Assembly (NCBI RefSeq): GCF_900167375.1
Contig: NZ_FUWY01000005.1
Coordinates: 124,001 to 188,000, forward strand
DNA: 64,000 nucleotides
Reading direction: 5' to 3'
DNA from: Anaerorhabdus furcosa
Lineage (GTDB): Bacteria > Bacillota_I > Bacilli_A > Erysipelotrichales > Erysipelotrichaceae
A program made the position numbers and the translations under genes. This document shows, piece by piece, positions 61,333-64,000 of the stretch; positions within the stretch are counted from its first letter, which is position 1, and every line of letters starts with the position of its first letter. The notes under the pieces were generated by a model that saw only the letters and a list, made by a program, of their open reading frames with translations, did no database searches and was not told where the DNA came from.

Positions 61333-61893
61333 ATGATTATTGTAAACGATTTAAAACCAGGAACAACATTTGAAAACGAAGGTAATATATACGTAGTTAT
61401 TGATATTGCGCATAATAAAACTGCAATGCGTCAAATGATTGTAAAAGTAAAAGTTAGAAATTTAAGAACAGGTGTTATCAACGAATTATCCTTCACAGGT
61501 GGAGATAAAGTTGAACAAGCACATATTGAAAAGAAAGAAATGCAATATCTATATGATAGTGGTGATGCTTTAGTATTTATGGATACATCAACATATGATC
61601 AAATTGAAATTGCAAAAGATAAATTAGAATGGGAAATGAAATTCCTAAAAGCTAATGACAATGTAAATATTTCAATGTATGAAGGAGTTGAAATCTTAGG
61701 ATTAATTCTTCCTGATAAAGTTGAATTACGTATTGTTGAATGTGAACCAGCAGTAAAAGGAGATACAGCAACATCAGCATCAAAGAATGCTGTTGTAGAA
61801 ACTGGTCTTGAAATAAGAGTTCCATTGTTTATTGAACAAGATGAAATGGTACTTATTAATACATCTGACGGAAAATATTCAGGACGTGCATAA
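61333..61893 (+). CDS. efp: Translation elongation factor P, atypical tip loop
   Basis: A 186-residue EF-P with three beta-barrel domains; it rescues ribosomes stalled at polyproline. Domain I starts IIVNDLKPGTTFENEGN and the family motif RNLRTG is at about 41-46. The tip residues that are HVKPGKG in B. subtilis align without gaps to HNKTAMR (27-33), so the modified Lys32 is replaced by Met32 with Arg33 beside it. ATG 61333 gives the standard N-terminus; GTG 61324 lies too close to AGGAG. No epmA/epmB, earP or ymfI-like modifier is in the window. Confidence 0.93.
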   Translation: MIIVNDLKPGTTFENEGNIYVVIDIAHNKTAMRQMIVKVKVRNLRTGVINELSFTGGDKVEQAHIEKKEMQYLYDSGDALVFMDTSTYDQIEIAKDKLEWEMKFLKANDNVNISMYEGVEILGLILPDKVELRIVECEPAVKGDTATSASKNAVVETGLEIRVPLFIEQDEMVLINTSDGKYSGRA

Positions 61894-61898
61894 AACAG

Positions 61899-61927
61899 AA
61901 GACGAAGAAATTCGTCTTTTATTTTTT
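61899..61927 (+). terminator. efp terminator
   Basis: AAGACGAA/TTCGTCTT with GAAA loop, then TTATTTTTT. Confidence 0.9.
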
Positions 61928-61948
61928 CATTTTTTCGTTGTGAAAATG

Positions 61949-61976
61949 TTGACAATACTTTTTGTTTCTATATAAT
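61949..61976 (+). promoter_or_regulatory. Promoter of the flavinylated reductase gene
   Basis: TTGACA (61949-61954), 16-base spacer, TATAAT (61971-61976). Confidence 0.85.
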
Positions 61977-61998
61977 TGAAAAAGTATTGGAGGATATG

Positions 61999-63753
61999 AT
62001 GAAAAAATACATGAAGTTTTTGTTAACATTAGTGTTAGCATTTGGCATACTAACGGGGTGTGCAAAGAATGAATTCAAAGGTGGAACTTTTACAGGTGAA
62101 GAAAAAGGGTTCTCATCAACAATCAAAGTTGAAGTAACAATTTCTAATGACAAAACAATTGAAGCAATTAATATTGTTGAATCTGCAGAATCTGCAGATA
62201 TTGGAGAAGTTGCATTACCAATTATGATTGAAAAAGTTTTAGGATCACAAAGTGTTGATGTTGATGCAGTATCTACTGCAACAATTACATCAGATGCATT
62301 CTTAGTTGCAGTTACAAAAGCAATTGAATCATCAGGGTTAAAAGTATCAGATTTAAAAGCAAAAGAAGCTGGTGCTGTTGAAAAGAAAGAAGAAACATTA
62401 GATGCTGATGTTGTTATCATTGGTGCAGGTGGTGCAGGGATGACTGCTGCTATTACTGCTGCTAGTGAAGGGAAATCAGTAATCATTATTGAAAAAGCTC
62501 CTATTGTAGGTGGTAATACATCACGTGCAACAGGTGGTATGAATGCTGCTGAAACTAAATATCAAGAAACTGCTGGTATTGAAGATAGCGTTGAATTATT
62601 TGTAGAAGATACAATGAAAGGTGGCTATGAAAAGAACAATAAAGAATTAGTTCAAACTATGGCTGAACAATCTGCTTCTGCAATTGAATTCTTAGATTCA
62701 ATTGGAGCTCATTTAAGCGATGTAGGTAAAGCTGGTGGAGCAAGTACAAATCGTTCACACCGTCCAGTTGATGCAGAAGGAAAAATCTTATCTGTAGGAA
62801 GCTATTTAGTTCCAATTTTCGAACAAGCTGCAAAAGATAACAATGTAACATTCTATATGGAAACTGAAGCAACTGAAATCATGATGAATGAAGGAGCTGC
62901 AGTTGGAGTTAAAGCTAGTTCTGCTAATACAGACTATACAATTAATGCTAAAGCAGTTATCTTAGCAACAGGTGGTTTTGGTGGTAATCTTGAAATGGTT
63001 GAATCATATAAACCTGAACTTAAAGGTTATGTAACAACAAATGCTTCTACAATTACTGGAGATGGTATTAAAATGGCTGAGGCTGTTGGAGCTAATCTAG
63101 TTGATATGGCTGAAATTCAAATTCATCCAACTGTTGTTCAATCTAATGGTGCATTAATCACTGAAAGTTTACGTGGAGATGGTGCAATTTTAGTTAATAA
63201 TGAAGGCAAACGTTTTACAAATGAAGTATTAACTAGAGATGTTGTTAGTGCAAACATCATTGCTGAAGAAGGAAGTGCTGCTTGGTTAATCGTTGATCAA
63301 CAAATGTTTGATGATTCAAATGTAATTCAAGGTTATGTAAACAAAGGTTACATGATTCAAGGTGATACAATCGCAGACCTTGCTAAGGCAATGGAAGTTG
63401 ATGAAGCTACATTACAAGAAACTATTGATAACTGGGTAGGTATGGTTAAAGCTGGTGAAGATACAGACTTTGGACGTGATGACTTAGCTACAGTTAAATA
63501 TGACTTAAGCAAAGCTCCTTATTATGCTGTTAAAATTGCTCCAGGTGTTCACCATACAATGGGTGGTGTCGAAATTAACACAAATACTGAAGTAATCAAC
63601 AAAAATGGAGAAGTTATTCCTGGTTTATATGCTGCAGGTGAAGTTACTGGTGGTGTTCATGGTGGTAACCGTTTAGGTGGTAATGCTGTTGCAGATATTA
63701 TCGTATTTGGACGTATTGCTGGACAAAACGCTGCTACTTACGTAAGCAAATAG
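61999..63753 (+). CDS. Extracellular lipoprotein flavin reductase: FMN-binding plus fumarate-reductase-like domain
   Basis: A 584-residue lipoprotein (lipobox LTGC, Cys21). An FMN-binding domain (about 25-120) has the flavin-transferase target motif DAVSTAT (89-95), so Thr95 is expected to carry covalent FMN added by ApbE. The FAD domain (about 135-584) has GAGGAGMTAAITAASEG, VGGNTSRATGGMNA, SLRGDGAILVN and the C-terminal GGVHGGNRLGGNA of the FrdA/urocanate reductase family. It is a surface-located terminal reductase; the acceptor (fumarate, urocanate or another enoate) is not identifiable. The second ATG (61999) is chosen, with GGAGG 5 bases upstream. Confidence 0.88.
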   Translation: MKKYMKFLLTLVLAFGILTGCAKNEFKGGTFTGEEKGFSSTIKVEVTISNDKTIEAINIVESAESADIGEVALPIMIEKVLGSQSVDVDAVSTATITSDAFLVAVTKAIESSGLKVSDLKAKEAGAVEKKEETLDADVVIIGAGGAGMTAAITAASEGKSVIIIEKAPIVGGNTSRATGGMNAAETKYQETAGIEDSVELFVEDTMKGGYEKNNKELVQTMAEQSASAIEFLDSIGAHLSDVGKAGGASTNRSHRPVDAEGKILSVGSYLVPIFEQAAKDNNVTFYMETEATEIMMNEGAAVGVKASSANTDYTINAKAVILATGGFGGNLEMVESYKPELKGYVTTNASTITGDGIKMAEAVGANLVDMAEIQIHPTVVQSNGALITESLRGDGAILVNNEGKRFTNEVLTRDVVSANIIAEEGSAAWLIVDQQMFDDSNVIQGYVNKGYMIQGDTIADLAKAMEVDEATLQETIDNWVGMVKAGEDTDFGRDDLATVKYDLSKAPYYAVKIAPGVHHTMGGVEINTNTEVINKNGEVIPGLYAAGEVTGGVHGGNRLGGNAVADIIVFGRIAGQNAATYVSK

Positions 63754-63763
63754 TTTAATTATC

Positions 63764-63787
63764 AAGACTGGAGAAATCCAGTCTTTT
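63764..63787 (+). terminator. Terminator of the flavin reductase gene
   Basis: AAGACTGGA/TCCAGTCTT with GAAA loop and short T run. Confidence 0.9.
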
Positions 63788-63806
63788 AATTTACTTAGGG
63801 TAATAC

Positions 63807-63835
63807 TAGACAAATAATGGTCATTGTCTTACACT
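63807..63835 (+). promoter_or_regulatory. Candidate promoter of the FMN riboswitch transcript
   Basis: TAGACA (63807-63812), 17-base spacer, TACACT (63830-63835), about 10 bases before the riboswitch P1 stem. Confidence 0.55.
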
Positions 63836-63844
63836 ATAGATGAT

Positions 63845-63959
63845 AAAACTTCAGGGCAGGGTGTAATTCCCGACCGGCGGTAAACCCCGCGCGCCAATGA
63901 TTGGCATGAACTGGTGAAATTCCAGTGGCGACAGTAAAGTCTGGATGAAAGAAAGTTTT
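63845..63959 (+). promoter_or_regulatory. FMN riboswitch (RFN element)
   Basis: Conserved RFN blocks are visible: AGGGCAGGGTG, ATTCCCGACCGGCGGTA, CCCGCGCGCC, TGAACTGGTGAAATTCCAG and GGCGACAGTAAAGTCTGGATG. P1 can be closed by AAAACTT (63845-63851) with AAGTTTT (63953-63959). It turns off riboflavin synthesis or transport genes when FMN is high. The gene it controls lies outside the window (ribU or rib genes expected). Confidence 0.95.
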
Positions 63960-63980
63960 CTTCTTTTAGTTAGCCGTCCT

Positions 63981-64000
63981 AGGGTTTTGTTGAAAACCTT
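63981..64000 (+). terminator. Expression-platform terminator of the FMN riboswitch, cut by the window end
   Basis: AGGGTTTT (63981-63988) can pair with AAAACCTT (63993-64000); the T run would lie outside the window. Confidence 0.6.

Noticed and set aside
61968-62486. A 172-codon minus-strand ORF inside the flavin reductase gene
   Set aside because: Runs antisense to the FMN domain; low-complexity Ser/Ala/Thr sequence caused by codon bias of the true gene.
1-64000. CRISPR arrays, tRNA or rRNA genes, prophage
   Set aside because: No regularly spaced repeats, no tRNA-like TTCGAATC cores or cloverleaf ends, no rRNA blocks and no phage genes were recognised.

Overview
The window is 64 kb of AT-rich (roughly one third GC) chromosome from a Gram-positive, low-GC Bacillota bacterium. 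AGGAGG-type ribosome binding sites, TTGACA/TATAAT promoters, UGA used only as a stop, a T-box, an FMN riboswitch, Bacillus-type primosome genes (dnaB, dnaI) and a comG operon all point there. Catalase, PerR and superoxide reductase beside anaerobe-type flavin chemistry suggest an air-exposed anaerobe; an Erysipelotrichia-like Bacilli lineage is my best guess, not a proof. No tRNA, rRNA, insertion sequence, prophage or CRISPR array was seen. No stretch over 300 bases lacks a gene or a regulatory RNA.

Layout. 1-12.5 kb: end of a radC-like gene, an AI-2E-family membrane protein, an orphan metal-binding-protein-like lipoprotein, then polA-mutM-coaE-dnaB-dnaI (replication and repair), pfkA-pyk (lower glycolysis), rpsT on the other strand, and fmt. 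12.5-25.6 kb: a symporter behind a structured leader, lepA, a GntR-controlled ABC module, and a complete vanG-type set (vanR, vanS, vanW, vanG, vanXY, vanT) inserted between lepA and hemW, which are commonly neighbours. 25.6-36.4 kb: a dehydrogenase, a small monooxygenase, an ABC-F protein with an upstream peptide ORF, rpsO, catalase plus PerR, and a TetR-controlled ABC exporter. 36.4-49.4 kb: superoxide reductase, pnp, and a block trmB - lipoprotein - disordered protein - murC - ytxG - ytxH - ccpA - tyrS - flippase - rsuA that follows the Bacillus subtilis order closely. 49.4-56.5 kb: cupin, ispH, DEAD-box helicase, nfo, HAD phosphatase, ispG, rpmG and a metallo-beta-lactamase-fold hydrolase. 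56.5-64 kb: comGA-GG with a downstream S41 lipoprotein, efp, an extracellular flavinylated reductase and an FMN riboswitch whose gene lies beyond the window.

How the genes work together. The van set encodes sensing (VanRS), D-serine supply (VanT), D-Ala-D-Ser synthesis (VanG) and removal of D-Ala-D-Ala precursors (VanXY). Key residues support the D-Ser route: an EKY motif in VanG and an Asn where alanine racemases have Tyr in VanT. Paired repeats upstream of vanR and of vanW are candidate VanR boxes, and an intrinsic terminator between the vanW repeats and vanW suggests a second control layer. Other envelope genes are murC, a MurJ/YtgP-type flippase, and ispG/ispH of the MEP pathway.

Most unusual items: the terminator/Shine-Dalgarno arrangement before vanW; the six-codon leader peptide ahead of the ABC-F gene; EF-P with Met32-Arg33 in place of the conserved Lys32 tip; a disordered protein with two ISP(I/M)(F/Y)GVD motifs at the position sftA occupies next to murC in B. 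subtilis; a pyr-like leader in front of a symporter lacking the acidic-substrate arginine; and a metal-binding-protein-like lipoprotein that has lost its histidine ligands.
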